Numbered from the stretch's first letter, positions 44,065 through 56,389 are shown. The stretch is DNA of 64,000 nt from Brevipalpus yothersi (GCA_003956705.1 QZCP01000137.1:113293-177292); one strand, 5' to 3'. Translations and numbers: made by a program. Notes: generated by a model not told the origin, from the letters alone.

Positions 44065-45849
44065 ATGCATTCGAGTGTTTATACTATTTTTCACCTACTC
44101 TTCTTACCTGATCGAATTTATGCACATCTGAAAACCTGTACAAATATCGGAAAATTATCCACAGATCGTGGTAACTGTATCGTTCTACTACCGTCTGGTA
44201 GACTTAGAAATCCAATGAATGCAAGTAATATCATCAAGCATCTTGAATGTGATGATTATTTAGTCAGTTTAACGGGTTCTTTTGGACAGTTTGTTGCATG
44301 GGAAAAGTATAAGAATTTCCCAGATGAGAATGTCCATGCTGGTGTTAAAGTTGTCACTTGTAGAGGCGATGAGCCATGCAAAGAGGTTAAATATTTCTAC
44401 TATCAATCGTTTTCTCATTGTTCATCTGGATCTTTCATCACTTATGCTGGATATACTAGGCCTGGGTTCATGGCACTATTTGAGTGTTCATATTCAGGTG
44501 AAAAGAAATACTACATCTTCTATTATGATGAATCTGAAGACAGAACAAATGAACTTAAAATTGATACATTTCCTGATATTATCGCACCGAGTAGTTTTCT
44601 GTACACGATGAACCCATCAAGTTCTCCTGGGAAAATATTCGCTGTTTTAACGTCAAATCTAGCTGATAAAATTTCTCCAGTCTTGTTTGCTGTTGACAGG
44701 TGAGTATGATGAAGAATTCTGGCTATGACTCTAATAGTACATTTTTCTGCCAAAAGAAAATTGAAAGATTTTTCAAAAATAATAACCAAAAGCGACATTA
44801 AACTTGAATCAAATAAATCGATTCCCTGTTCCCGATCCAATGAGTGTGGCAATCAGGTGTTCTTTGCATGTGCTGATGAAAATTCCAACACTCACTACAT
44901 ATTATCACTATCTATTGAAGATTTGAATTCTGGTGCCAAAGAGACAATACTCGAAAAAGTGTACGAAGCATCCTCTCGGGCAACATTCGACACAAAGATG
45001 GTTGGAGTGAATGTTTTCAATATCGAATATCCCTATCAAATGACAGGCTTTGTGGTAAAAAGTGGAGGAGGAATATTCTACTCCGATTCTTGGCACCTTT
45101 TATTTCTCGGCGAGAATGAGCATGAACTAGGAGAAAATTGTTTCGCACCAGAATCAAAACTTGGTAATCCTTTCTTTTGTCCACTCTCGATTCCATCTGG
45201 ACATACTCTGAAATATATTTCGATTAATGATGGTATTTTGTGGATGCATACCTCATCTGAAGATTTTTCAACTTATATACTGCGTGATCAATCGATTTCA
45301 ACTTGTTTTCTTATGAATGATTGTTTCGGATGTGTACTATTATCCACTAAGTCTCCTTTTGAATGCAAATGGGATGGCGATCGATGTATTAGTTCGTCAA
45401 GCAGTCTATCTGAGAGGGTATCAGATTGTGTCAAAATTAAAGAGATAAATGTTGTGAATTCAACTCACAAAGCTGATACCTCCATCTTGAAGATGAAAGT
45501 TTCTGGTGTTCGCTTGACCAATAACCATATGAACACTCATCTTTTGATGGGCGATGGAAAAAAAGTTCAGCCCAATAAAACGGAAACTAATGGTATCGAT
45601 TTTCTCCTCGATTATGAAGATGAGGAGAAGGTGCGAAGAAGCTCTAACAAATCTTTCTTGGTAATCAATTGTACAGAATTTGCAACAGGGATCAAACTTG
45701 TAGTTGATTTCAATCTGCTACTCAATCATGGATCGATTAGTGATAAAAGTTTATTGGAACTTTTGCTAATCATAGCCCTGATATTGGTAATTTCGTTTCT
45801 GGTAATGTTCATAGGGGTTTCGGCTCATACATCAAGATCAAAGCAGTGA
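44065..45849 (+). CDS. PSI-module single-pass membrane protein, tandem paralog C
   Basis: Third member: exons 44065-44699 and 44757-45849, the same phase-2 intron, 575 aa. A short signal-like N-terminus (YTIFHLLFLPDRIYAHL) leads into CTNIGKLSTDRGNC, which aligns with the first cysteines of A and B. The ectodomain includes EASSRATFDTKMVGVNVF and PLSIPSGHTLKYISI. The PSI-like module is CFLMNDCFGC then CKWDGDRC. The transmembrane helix (ELLLIIALILVISFLVMFIG) is followed by a tail of about ten residues. AATAAA at 45887, 38 bases after the stop. Ligand, partner and tissue are unknown; the near-absent tail suggests it does not signal by itself. Confidence 0.87.
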
Positions 45850-45886
45850 AATCTTCTGAATGCTACGGTAGAGGTTAAATTGAATC

Positions 45887-45892
45887 AATAAA
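45887..45892 (+). promoter_or_regulatory. Polyadenylation signal AATAAA of PSI-protein gene C
   Basis: Canonical hexamer 38 bases after the stop codon of gene C. Confidence 0.65.
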
Positions 45893-46912
45893 GAGATTGT
45901 CAATTATTCTATCGCCAGCGGGTCGCTGATTTTCGGGAAAAACTAAAAAAATTAAAAAATAGTGAAATAGACCAGAATTTATGCCCCGAGATATATCTGC
46001 CTTCTTTACGCCTTAATATTTCAAAAAATCTACATAGTCTTCTGTTTGCAAGTTCATTATGTTATTTCATTGGAGAAACATTTCACTGTCAATTACTTAA
46101 TTACTTGTACATAGTCAATAAATCTAAAGTCTCTGAATTCAGCTCCACCAGAGAAGACTGTAAGAAACATCCTCTCATTATCCAGGCAGAAGTTTTGTGA
46201 TTATCACTGGGCAAAATGTTTCAAATGATGAGAATAATTGGCATTTAAAGCATTTTCCCAGCTATAATGATCATCTTTTCCCGAGTCACCTTAATTATCT
46301 GACAACAAAAATGTGAAACAATAATCCAAAAATTGAGGTAATCTAATTATCTTCTAATTATCTATTATGATTGCCATCACATCACTCAGTTTAACTTACA
46401 TGTATCACAGGAAATGATGCTCCTAATTTATTCATTAACAACTCCCTTCTAAAGGAAATGCCTGTTGCTCCATCACAATGTTCTTAAGTTACCAAAATCG
46501 TTTTCAACATCTCCAAATAATCTTATGAGTTAGGCCAATTCACAAGCCCATCACAGACATGTGATCATAATGAGAAGTATTTAAGGAGGAAGAGCGCACT
46601 TAACGGGACATACATGTGTGCTGTATTGATCAGTGATGATCTTCCATTAACAATCAGCAGCCTTTGGAGAAGTGTCTATGCCCCATCGATAAGTGAAATC
46701 GTTCATATTCAGTAGTCAACAATCTTAAGTGTTGTTTCAATAATAATCGTAAGAGCTTTGCGCTTGATTTTCTCAATATTTGATTAGATGGTTGATGCTC
46801 TCGATAAGTAATCTATCAACAAGATTGTCGATTTCTCAGCTCTGCAAAGCGTTTTCATTCACTTCTGGTGCAAAAAAATCTACACAGCTTCAGTGACTTT
46901 ACCTGGATCAAG
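45893..46912. other. Intergenic DNA upstream of the cathepsin L-like gene
   Basis: About 1 kb of AT-rich sequence; I recognise no gene, RNA or repeat in it. Confidence 0.5.
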
Positions 46913-48081
46913 ATGCGATTTTTAATATTTTTGGCAGTTTTTATTGGTATCTCAGCTTCGGTTGATTCTTTATTCGCTGGAGAATGGGCAAGCTTCAAGG
47001 TAAGACTTTTTTCTCTAGATCTTAAGAAGAACCTTAAGAGAAGGAAGAACCATAGGAACCTTCATCTTCAAATTATTATCAAGAAACTCATGAGAAACTG
47101 TTCCGTTTGAGTAGAAACAATTCAAGAAAATCTATTCTGATGTTGAGAAAGAAGCAGAGCGATTCAAAGTTTTCATTGAAAATTTGAAACTTATCAAAGA
47201 ACACAACAGATTGGCCAAGCAAGGAGTTCATGATTTCACTTTGGCCATCAATGAGTTTGCTGATTTGGTAAGTAAGCTAACTGTATGCTATAATATACTT
47301 TGGTATGCTTCTACCATTGAAAATGATGACTTTTCTCCAGACTTTCGAGGAATTTTCTAGATCCTATCTCGGATACAAAGCCGAACTTAAAAAACCAGCT
47401 CCTCTGGTTCATTCATCAAATTCTACTGCATTCAATCCAATTTCGATCGACTGGCGAGATAAAGGTGTTGTGAGTCCAGTGAAAAATCAAGGTAATTGTG
47501 GTTCGTGTTGGGCTTTTTCAGCTGTAGCATCACTTGAGGGACGAAATGCTCTCAAAACTGGAAATCTTGTGGAACTTAGTGAACAAAATTTGATGGATTG
47601 TTCCAAAAGTTATGGTGATGAAAGTTGTGAAGGTGGCCTGATGGATAATGCATTCAAGTATATTGTCGAAAACGGTGGTGTAGATACCGAAGCTTCATAT
47701 CCATACGAGGGTCGGGATGAATCATGTCACTTCAATCCATCCGCAATCGGGGCCACTATGAGAAACTATACTGACATCCCAGCAAATGATGAGGAAAGTT
47801 TGGCCAATGCTGTTGCCCAAGGACCAGTGTCAGTTGCAATTCAGGCCACATTCTGGCTTCAATTTTATCACAAAGGTGTGTTTAAGGACCACTTTTGCTT
47901 TCATCCAGCACGATTGAATCATGGTGTCACTGTGGTAGGCTATGGGACAGATCAGAATAAAGATTTTTGGATCATCAAAAATTCATGGGGCAAACGATGG
48001 GGTGAACATGGCTACGTTCGATATGCTCGAGGTAGAAATCAGTGTGGAATTGCATCAGCAGCCTCATATCCGGTTGTTTGA
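46913..48081 (+). CDS. Cathepsin L-like cysteine protease precursor, 3 exons
   Basis: Papain-family (C1A) endopeptidase made as a secreted or lysosomal zymogen. Exons 46913-46999, 47115-47267 and 47341-48081 give 326 aa, the normal length. A signal peptide (MRFLIFLAVFIGISASVDS) is followed by an I29 inhibitor propeptide with an ERFNIN-type helix (ERFKVFIENLKLIKEHN) and INEFADL. The mature enzyme starts near IDWRDKGVVSPVKNQG. The oxyanion Gln and catalytic Cys are in QGNCGSCWAF, the His in LNHGVTVVGYG and the Asn in IKNSWGKRWG. The loop before the active His (IQATFWLQFYHKGVFKDHF) is unusually aromatic, so substrate preference may differ from standard cathepsin L. In-frame Met further upstream is ignored because the signal peptide starts at 46913. 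AATAAA at 48155. Confidence 0.94.
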
Positions 48082-48154
48082 GTGTGTAACTTTTTGCCAA
48101 AAAAAGTGATATTCTTCCTGAAAAAAATGCATTACTCTGTAGTTTCTTCACTGC

Positions 48155-48160
48155 AATAAA
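48155..48160 (+). promoter_or_regulatory. Polyadenylation signal AATAAA of the cathepsin L-like gene
   Basis: Canonical hexamer 74 bases past the stop codon. Confidence 0.65.
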
Positions 48161-48723
48161 TTTTATCAGAAACTATGATTTAGTAGGAATCGTTAATGTT
48201 GTGGCTGGTTAACTAGTAGTGGTTTAAAATGATATCGCCATCACGATTAATCCAGGAAAATTAAACTCGATTGTTTTGGATTATTTAGATTTTCACCAAT
48301 TTCAAAAAAGGAGATAAATTGGATCAAGGTGATTCCTCGAGAATCTTATCATTAAGATGCTTCAGAATTAATATGATGATTCAAAAATTTTCTTCATGTT
48401 ATCGGTGCATGAGCAACATGCAAAGAGTATTGACAGTACTCTTTGGCAGCATGAGACTTTTCACTTCATTGATCCTTGGAACAGATGTTTGCCTCATGTT
48501 TACAATCAGATGGTTGAAATCATCTGAAGAGTATCATTCCAAGGTGATAACTTTTTGATCTTGAGTTTTACTCGTTTTTGTGAAAGTAACCGAAATTGAT
48601 TTACTGGCTTCATATTCTATCTTTGTTCATCACTCATTTAATTACATCTGAATTCTTATTTTTACCCTACTGAACATATATAAATCAAAACAGTCAGTGA
48701 TTGTGATAATTTTCGTGGTAAAA
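48161..48723. other. Intergenic DNA upstream of ARMT1 paralog 1
   Basis: About 560 AT-rich bases. A small open frame here has no coding character or neighbours that would support it. Confidence 0.5.
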
Positions 48724-50223
48724 TGATGAAAATTCCATTACCAGTATACAAAGGTGATCGATCGTAAGTACGAAGTTATATTCTATTTAAATTGTATTGA
48801 AGAATTCAAATCAATTTTTTCAACTCATCGAATTCTCAACAGACTGCGTGCCTTCAAAGGAATGAGTGAAAGATTACCTGGGACAACACCAAAGTCGTCG
48901 GAAATGTTTCAGATAAACTATACAAAATTTGTGTCTGAAAAATACAAAGGTTGTGAATCCACAGTAAAAAGTGCCGAGAAGGAAGCCAAAGCTCTGCTCG
49001 AACAATTTAGTAAGCTTCGAGATGATATGTTAGCTGATGCTAAATTAGGTTTACTCATTGGAGATGAGGATGATATCAAGATTTACAATGATGTCTACAA
49101 TGAATGGTCCACTAAATTGAACGGAAATCCAACTTATTTTTCGGTTCCTTGGCTGTACGCTGAATGTTACATGTATCGAAAGATGCATGAAATATTCAGT
49201 AGAAGTGAATTTTTCAAAGGCTTTGATCCTTTTAGAGAGCAAAAATATCGAGCTCTCATCAATTCATTTCCAGGACCTATTACATTGGGTACGTTTTAAG
49301 TCTAAAATTTGATTAGTTGACAAGTTAGCTTCGTTTCTACGCTACTGGGGCCTTTCAGTTGTCTAATTAATTTCAATTCTCATCTAGCTGAGTTCTTGAA
49401 GAACTATCGAGTCTCAGCTGATCCAGATTCTCTAGACGCCGATTTGACACAAATGATTGAGATCAATTTATGGGGCAATCGATGTGATCTGGCTCTGAAG
49501 CTGGGCCAAGACAATGTTCAAAATACACTTCAATTCGATAAGCTGAAAGATCTTCGACCGAACATTCTCGTTAATAATTGTGATAAACTTGTGAGCAAGT
49601 TGAAAAGTCTCAAAACTCAATCCAAATCAACACTCGACATTGTACTCGATAATGCTGGTTATGAGTTGTTTACTGACTTTTGCCTGGTTGAGTTTCTTCA
49701 TATTACTGGCATATTACCGGTGGACAGTAGTAAAGTGAGGTTCTATGTAAAAGACATTCCCTGGTTTGTTTCTGATGCCTTGTTATACGACTTTCAATGG
49801 ACCATAAATTATTTGGAGGAAACAGCTGAATCTGATCTGCTACAATCTTACGGACGAAAGTGGCGAAGTTATCTTGATAAAGGAATCTGGACCATTGAGA
49901 ATGATCTATTTTTCACTCTTTCTCATGATTTCGGTCAAATGAAAGAGATAAGACCCAATCTTTATCAGAAATTGAGTGAAGCGGACTTGATACTCTTCAA
50001 AGGAGATCTCAACCACCGTAAACTGATCGGCGATTTCAGATGGAATCCAACTACATTGTTCCAGGATGCTCTTCGAGGTTTCCATCCAGCCGATTTGTGT
50101 ACTCTTCGAACAATCAAGTCAGAAGTATGCATTGGTTTCACAGACGAGGAACAGATTAAATCACTCCCAGAGGACTGGAAAGAATCTTCCGACTACGCTG
50201 TGATACAATATTCGTCAAAATGA
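48724..50223 (+). CDS. ARMT1: ARMT1/DUF89 damage-control phosphatase, paralog 1, 3 exons
   Basis: Metal-dependent phosphatase of the DUF89 family (human ARMT1/C6orf211), which hydrolyses side-product sugar phosphates such as fructose 1-phosphate; an older report of carboxyl methyltransferase activity exists for the human protein. Exons 48724-48764, 48843-49288 and 49388-50223 give 440 aa, the family length. Characteristic blocks are VPWLYAECYMYRKM, INLWGNRCDLAL, the metal/catalytic motif LDNAGYELFTDFCLVEFL, PWFVSDALLYDF, LILFKGDLNHRKL and GFHPADLCTLRTIKSE. The first codons are ATG ATG. It is convergent with glycerate kinase, leaving 78 bases between stop codons, with AATAAA at 50292. A second copy lies at 54596-57976. 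Confidence 0.93.
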
Positions 50224-50291
50224 ATTGTATGAGTCTCATTATAAAAAGTAAAAAGAAAGATCGGCTTTAGCGGAAAATATTGACATATATT

Positions 50292-50297
50292 AATAAA
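50292..50297 (+). promoter_or_regulatory. Polyadenylation signal AATAAA of ARMT1 paralog 1
   Basis: Canonical hexamer 69 bases past the ARMT1 stop and only 5 bases before the stop codon of the convergent glycerate kinase gene, so the two transcripts' 3' ends probably overlap. Confidence 0.6.
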
Positions 50298-50301
50298 CTC
50301 A

Positions 50302-50625
50302 TTATGCAGATCTTAGAACACAATACAAATCCATGACATTCACACCGGTTGGGCCATTCGTATCAAGAAGTGAATCAGGTGCATTATCTGACCAAAAAGT
50401 GTAAGAATTATGGCTTGTGAGATGTGCTATAGCAGATTCCCGAACGTAGTCAGTGCTCAGTTCTGATTTCAAATCTTCTGGTTGATAGATAACTCCAGCT
50501 ACCGGAGTAGGACCATCTTGACCATCAGTTCCAGCGGCCATTATCATAATTTTCGGATCTTTAAGAGACAAAGTTTCAATCAGGAACTTGAGTCCCATTT
50601 CTTGACATCGACCTCCTCTTCCTAT

Positions 50626-50709
<84 letters not shown>

Positions 50710-52004
50710 TAATCAACAATTCGATAGCAAACAAGCTCATAGAGAAAAAATGAAAATCACCATGACTGAAGCTATCTATAGTTACAGTGGTTTCTCCACC
50801 ACCAATCCAACACACTGCATCTTTGCCATCGTATGATTTGACCAATTCAGCTAGCTTCTCACCAACTTTGCTAGCTTCACCTTGGATACAAGTTCCAAGA
50901 TCTACCAATCGGAATCCGAGCTTTTCGATCTTTTCTCGGGCAACTTTCAAAGCTAACATGTTGTTCAATATGATCACATTGTGCAATCGATCGTGAAAAT
51001 TAACTCTTTCTTCACTTTGATTTTCTAATATTGAGTTAATAAAGTTGTTTCCATCTGGTAAGGACAATTTTTGCAAAGCTCGATGCACAACTTCGACAGT
51101 TGATTCATGAAGCTCGGGTGGACATGTTGGTCCACTTCCGATGATGGACAATGGATCTCCGATTACATCACTGGCAATTAGTGAAACCACTTGATTTTGA
51201 GGGTTTTTACCAAGAATTCTTTTAGCCAGTTGCCCTCCTTTGACTAGTGACAGTTTTCTTCTAACTTGATTCAACTCATTAATTGTGAATCCAGCTTTCA
51301 TAAGTTGACATGTCATCTCCCGCTTTTGGTCTAAAGTCAGAGGTGGTTTTGGGGCCACGAGAAGAGCAGAAGCCCCACCCGTTATGAAAGTTAGGAAAAG
51401 ATTTGAATGATGATTGTTTGAGCTCGCATCTTCATTGGATTCATCAACCATATTCAATAACCTTTGGGTTGCATCGACAGAATCTTGATCTGAGTGGAAA
51501 AGACTCAATCAAATGAGTGTTTTGATAATTGTTTGAAGGTTCGAACCTGGCAGATTGTTCTTTGCACCGAAAAACAATTCGATGTTATACTTTTCGAGAA
51601 GCTTATGATGTTGTGCTTCAACATGACTTCCAAAAGGAATGATGATTGTGCCTCTTTTCACATCGATTGAATCATGGAGATTAGAAGTATTGTAAGAATC
51701 TAGAACTTTGAGAAATCCAACGGTGAGACTCAGAGTTGCTTTACCTAAGCAAGGAAAACAGTAAGAGAATGAGTGATTTCAATCTCAATAGAACTAAAAG
51801 AATTGTCTCACCTGCTCCAAGGATCAACAAATTTCGCTTGCTCAATTCGAAATCATAAGACCTCTCATCAATCAAATATGGTCTGACAATGAGGCGATTG
51901 TGAGCAATTTTTACACAATTCTTGATGATATTTTCACCTTGGAGCGAGTCAATTACGGCGAAATAAACATCACGAAGACATTTCTTGAGTGAAAGTGACA
52001 TCAT
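50302..52004 (-). CDS. GLYCTK: Glycerate 2-kinase (MOFRL family), 4 exons
   Basis: Phosphorylates D-glycerate to 2-phosphoglycerate in serine and fructose catabolism. Exons in transcript order: 52004-51812, 51744-51547, 51489-50761, 50621-50302, giving 479 aa. Signatures are LLILGAGKATLSL (N-terminal DUF4147 domain), FITGGASALL, NQVRRKLSLVKGGQLA, DVIGDPLSIIGSGPT, WIGGGETTVT, GRGGRCQEM and MAAGTDGQDGPTP (MOFRL domain). It is somewhat shorter than the human enzyme. The donor at 51546 (GTTCGA) is weak but frame and family alignment require it. The last intron is filled by an 80-base (TC)n repeat, in transcript sense, right before the acceptor. Confidence 0.94.
50629..50706. repeat. (GA)39 microsatellite inside the last glycerate kinase intron
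   Basis: Near-perfect GA repeat of about 78 bases. On the transcribed minus strand it reads (TC)n and ends 6 bases before the ACATAG acceptor, so it serves as the polypyrimidine tract and fills more than half of the 139-base intron. Confidence 0.95.
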
Positions 52005-52536
52005 GGAAGAGCTAATGTAGTTTTAAAAGCTGGGGGAAATGGAAGCTCAATTCGAGGTAGCAAATTCACTTTCTAAGTTTTCAGAGATTTTCAGTGCAAA
52101 AGTTAATGATTAGAGCAAGCTAATGTAGTTAATTTAGAAATTAAACAATAAAATACCAAATTTTTGTAATAGAAGTTTGATAAGAAGAGGATATCTTTGT
52201 TTTACGATAAAATTTGACTCTATATTTCAAATTTAAAAGTCATAGCTACCAGTGGAAGATGAAAAACAAGTTTCACATGAAATTAATTCAATACAACTGA
52301 ATTTTTGTTCACAATAACCAGTTTGTTGAGCAGTTTTGGAGAACTTGGAAAAGATAAATGATGCTAATTTTGGTGTCCTAAAAGAATCATTTCACTGAAT
52401 CTTTGAACACTAAAAAAGATGATTATATCATTGGTAGATTCTCTTTGTACACATGCTGGAATAAAAATTTGGAAAAAAGATATCTGCAAATCGTTCTTGC
52501 TACTCGTGTTTAACAATGATATTTATCATCAGGGAA

Positions 52537-53406
52537 TCAATTAGTTTTCTTTTCTTTGCCAAGTGAGCTGAGAACTTTTCGTCGTTGTCGTAACAAATAA
52601 AAGAAAACTTGAGGAAAAACTGTGAAAGAACATGGAACAAAAAGAATAAATTAACTTGATCAAATGTGAATGATTCATATGTAAACACCAGATATTATCA
52701 GCATCTACTCACATATCACATAGAGACCAAGGATAGCCACAATTAGCCACTCTGGTTGGAATGAAATATTCAGCTGATTGGGAAGATTAAGAGCGAACAG
52801 CTTGGTCTCTTTCAAGTGCTTGTAACCAACAAACAGAAGAAGCATTTCACCAGCAATTCCGAATGGATAAAGAGGGGGAAACATGGTGTATCGAAGCCAT
52901 GTCAACCAATGAGGTGATATTCCGGCATCCTTGAGTAGATAATAGAGATACCTAATCGATTCACCGATGGACCATGCACCAGAAACCAGTGGAATGCCCC
53001 AACTATGTCTGGTTTGACTTTCCAATGGTACTGTCACACACCAGATGACCAATATTTTGGCAAAAACTTGTAAAAAGCTGAATCCTGGAGATGTTTTGGT
53101 AAATTTTAACAAAGAATTGAGCACATCAAGCGCTTGGAGTGTTTGAAATATAAGTAGAGGAGTTCGCACATCATGCCAAAGTGTGTGTGGTTTAAGGCCA
53201 TTGTAAGCGTGGAATGAGAATTTATAAAGAATTAGTAACCATCTAGAGTGGAGAAAATGATGTAAAATTAATTGTTACCATTCAAATCATCCAAACAAAC
53301 AGCATAAACAAGCGTCAACTTACCCAACAAGCTGCATAATGTTGTAGTGAACCAAATAGAGACGTATCAAAATTGTTGATATCGGAGTTTGTCTTGGCTC
53401 AGCCAT
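52537..53406 (-). CDS. HACD: Very-long-chain (3R)-3-hydroxyacyl-CoA dehydratase, 3 exons
   Basis: ER membrane enzyme (PTPLA/PHS1 family) of the third step of very-long-chain fatty acid elongation, removing water from 3-hydroxyacyl-CoA. Exons in transcript order: 53406-53324, 53242-52713, 52619-52537; frames close to 231 aa, slightly shorter than vertebrate HACDs. Expected motifs are YLVHYNIMQLVGW in the first membrane helix, FQTLQALDVLNSLL, WSIGESIRYLYY (with the catalytic Tyr region), RYTMFPPLYPFGIAGEM (with the catalytic Glu) and FPQVFFYLLRQRRK. The protein ends KEKKTN, a cytosolic dilysine pattern typical of ER retrieval. Same strand as glycerate kinase, whose start lies 533 bases downstream. 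Upstream it is divergent from ARMT1 paralog 2. Which HACD subtype it is cannot be decided here. Confidence 0.93.
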
Positions 53407-54595
53407 AATTGGAATCACTTGTTAATTGTTATGAAGTCACAATTATCAAATATGAAATAATCTTCTAGTAATTCAATTCCATGAGAAACTTGCTCAATTG
53501 TCAAGATTACTTTTAACCGCAAAATCAGCTGGACACAGGTATAAGGCAGACCGATCCTGCGTGAAGTGTGTTAAGAAAGGAAAAAACTTTTTTTCTAGTA
53601 GAAAAAGTTTCCAAGAACCGGAAAATGAACTTTCATGATGAGTTCTTGAAATTTTTTTTATCTCACTTTTTTTCCTGGTCATTAAACTCAATCATTACGA
53701 TGATTACGATTTTTTGGGAAAAATTCTAACCGAAGCGTGTGCAATGTGATCTTGTCTGACGATCTTTTCTTGTAATCTCTTATGATATGATTTATTTTCA
53801 GAATTAGTGGTGATTAATTTTCGTACGGATTCAGTGTCAATTTTAAAAATAGATGAGATGAACAATGGTTGCTTCAGATGTACCAAAAGGTGTTAGAATT
53901 CTGATAACTTACAATTTTCGAATTCTTAGAAGATGAAAATGTTTCTATCTAAAAGCTAATCGGATAATTTGTTCATACTTTAATCTATTATTTCTGGCCT
54001 ATGATCATGTCTCACCATGAAGTGTGGATTTCTTCGAAACGGAATTCATTTCCTTCTCTTCTATCTCTTTTTCTAACTTCAAATCGATTTATAAGCTCAA
54101 ATCAATTAATGATCAAATCAAGCGGAAAGAAGAATTCAATCAATTGATCAGGAAAAAAATGAGCGAAAAAATTTGACAAATTTGCTCCAAATCGAATTCT
54201 TAAAAGGAAAAACACACCAATCGATATCTTACTTAATTTGATTCCGACAAAGGAAAAAAAATTCTCACAATTTAATTCATCAAGCAATTATTTCGCAATC
54301 TCTTGTAAAACTTAACACATCTCTCTGGTGAAAATATATGTTTAATCATCATTTTTTTTCCTTCTTTTTCAACCTGACAAGCATGTGCAAGCAGCATGTA
54401 AACACATCTCTTGATATCAACAACAAAAGTGAAACACGATTGCGAAACATGATCAAATTGTTCACATCACATTAACCAGAGACATTTTGTTTTTGACATC
54501 CTGTTTAACCGACAATTGTGATCATCAATTTTCTTTTGATATCATCTGTCCAAGTGTATTTAGTGACATTGTTGCCAATTTGAAGACATAACAAC
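53407..54595. promoter_or_regulatory. Divergent upstream region between HACD (-) and ARMT1 paralog 2 (+)
   Basis: About 1.2 kb of AT-rich DNA with several short open frames that lack coding character. No recognisable element beyond its divergent position. Confidence 0.4.
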
Positions 54596-56337
54596 ATGAC
54601 CAGGGTACCATCACCAATAGTCGGCGGATCATCAAAGTAAGGAAAAAAGATCTTTATGATTTGATTTAACAGAACAATTAATTTTCATATCTCCTTCCTT
54701 TGTATACAGTAATCCGATCAAAACTTTTGCCTTCATTACATTGAGTGAACGACTACCTGAAGTTTTGGTCAAATGTTTGGACACTTTCCATCGCACTTAT
54801 GTCCAGTTTGCACCGGAATTGAATGATAATGTTGAAGAGGAAGCGAAAAAAATAATTGGTCAATTTTCCAAACTTCGATATGAATTGGTGAATTTTCAAC
54901 TCCATGATCAGTAAGATCACTTATAAATTTGTAATTATTGCTTGTCTCTTTCATCCATCAAAGATGACTGATAAACCATTGGAATTGTTGTCCGGAACAG
55001 CTGAGGATATAAAGATATGGAATGATGTGTATCATCAATGGTCAGCCAAACTTGGAACAAGTCCTGTTTACTTTACTATTCCATGGTTATATGCTGAATG
55101 TTACATGTATCGCAAGATTGGTGAAGTTTTTGACAATAGTGAATTTTTCAAGGGTTTTGATCCATTTCGCGATCAAAAGTGTCGAGCTTTGACCAACTCT
55201 ATTCCGGCAATAATATCACTTGGTAAGTCACTATTGCACTCAGGAACATCCAAGATGAATATGATCTTCATCTGGCATAATTGTTATCGCAAATATGAGT
55301 GATAAAATCACAATAGCCATATGCAAAATAATGAGAGGAATGTAGTTATAGATGACAACCACTTTGAGAATTCCAATTGACAGCTGACACACATTAAGTA
55401 GACTAAAGAAAGGATTTTCACGAATCACTCCGATTAATCCGATAATATCCAGAACAATAGACAATGCCAGGGCAATATACAGACATATTCCGGTGTGATA
55501 TTGACTTAGACCAGGACCTTGTAGAGAATGATTGCGAGTATCCAGTTGATTAGTAACAGTAGTCACAAAAAATACTACCACTGAATTGAGCACATAATCG
55601 AGGACCAGATAAGAAATGAGAGTTCCTTTGAGTAGTTGAAATAGTTTACTCTTTTTTCGTTCACTATGACTAACGAGCATCTTCTCATCCATAGTTTCAA
55701 GAATGATGTGAATGATGAGACTTTGAGATCAGGAATTTTAGTTGATGGAATTTCTGTTGGCTCACAATAGTAGTTGACTTGATAAGAAATTCAAGAAATA
55801 ACAAAAATAGTTCCCAAACACTTTCTTACTTTCTTCCGTTCCGTGTAGAGCAGTTCGATTAGAGTATGTACAAGTAGAAACGAAATAATTTTGAGTAGTT
55901 CATTTGAAGATGAGTATCGCACAAATTGTAGTATCACCTGAATTATTATTGCCACTTACGATCAAATCGAATGTACCTCTACACACTTATTTCGATCACT
56001 TCTAATCTGAGAATGATTTCTTGTTCTCCTGTCATCTTTCATTCTTCATTCTCCCATCAAGATCCTGTCTGAATCGCGCCTTTTTCTTTTAGCACGGACA
56101 AAAGTATATGGGCACGTGGAATGAGAATAACGGGAGAGAGAGAGTGTGTGTGTAAGTGAGTGAGTGTAAAAAGTTCATCAAGAAACTTAATGAGCCGAGC
56201 AATGAAGAGTGAACAGATTATAATTTAGATTGATTCAGTTGAGTGAACTGTTCAAGCGCAAATTCGAGAGAGAAACTTCTTTCTTAGTAGATCGCTGGTT
56301 TAACTCAAAACTTGTCGCATGTTTTCATTCCTTCATC

Positions 56338-56389
<52 letters not shown>

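Noticed and set aside
54888..54910. Extending ARMT1-2 exon 2 to the GTAAGA donor at 54911
   Set aside because: Phase does not fit the exon at 54964, and the protein would gain residues absent from the family.
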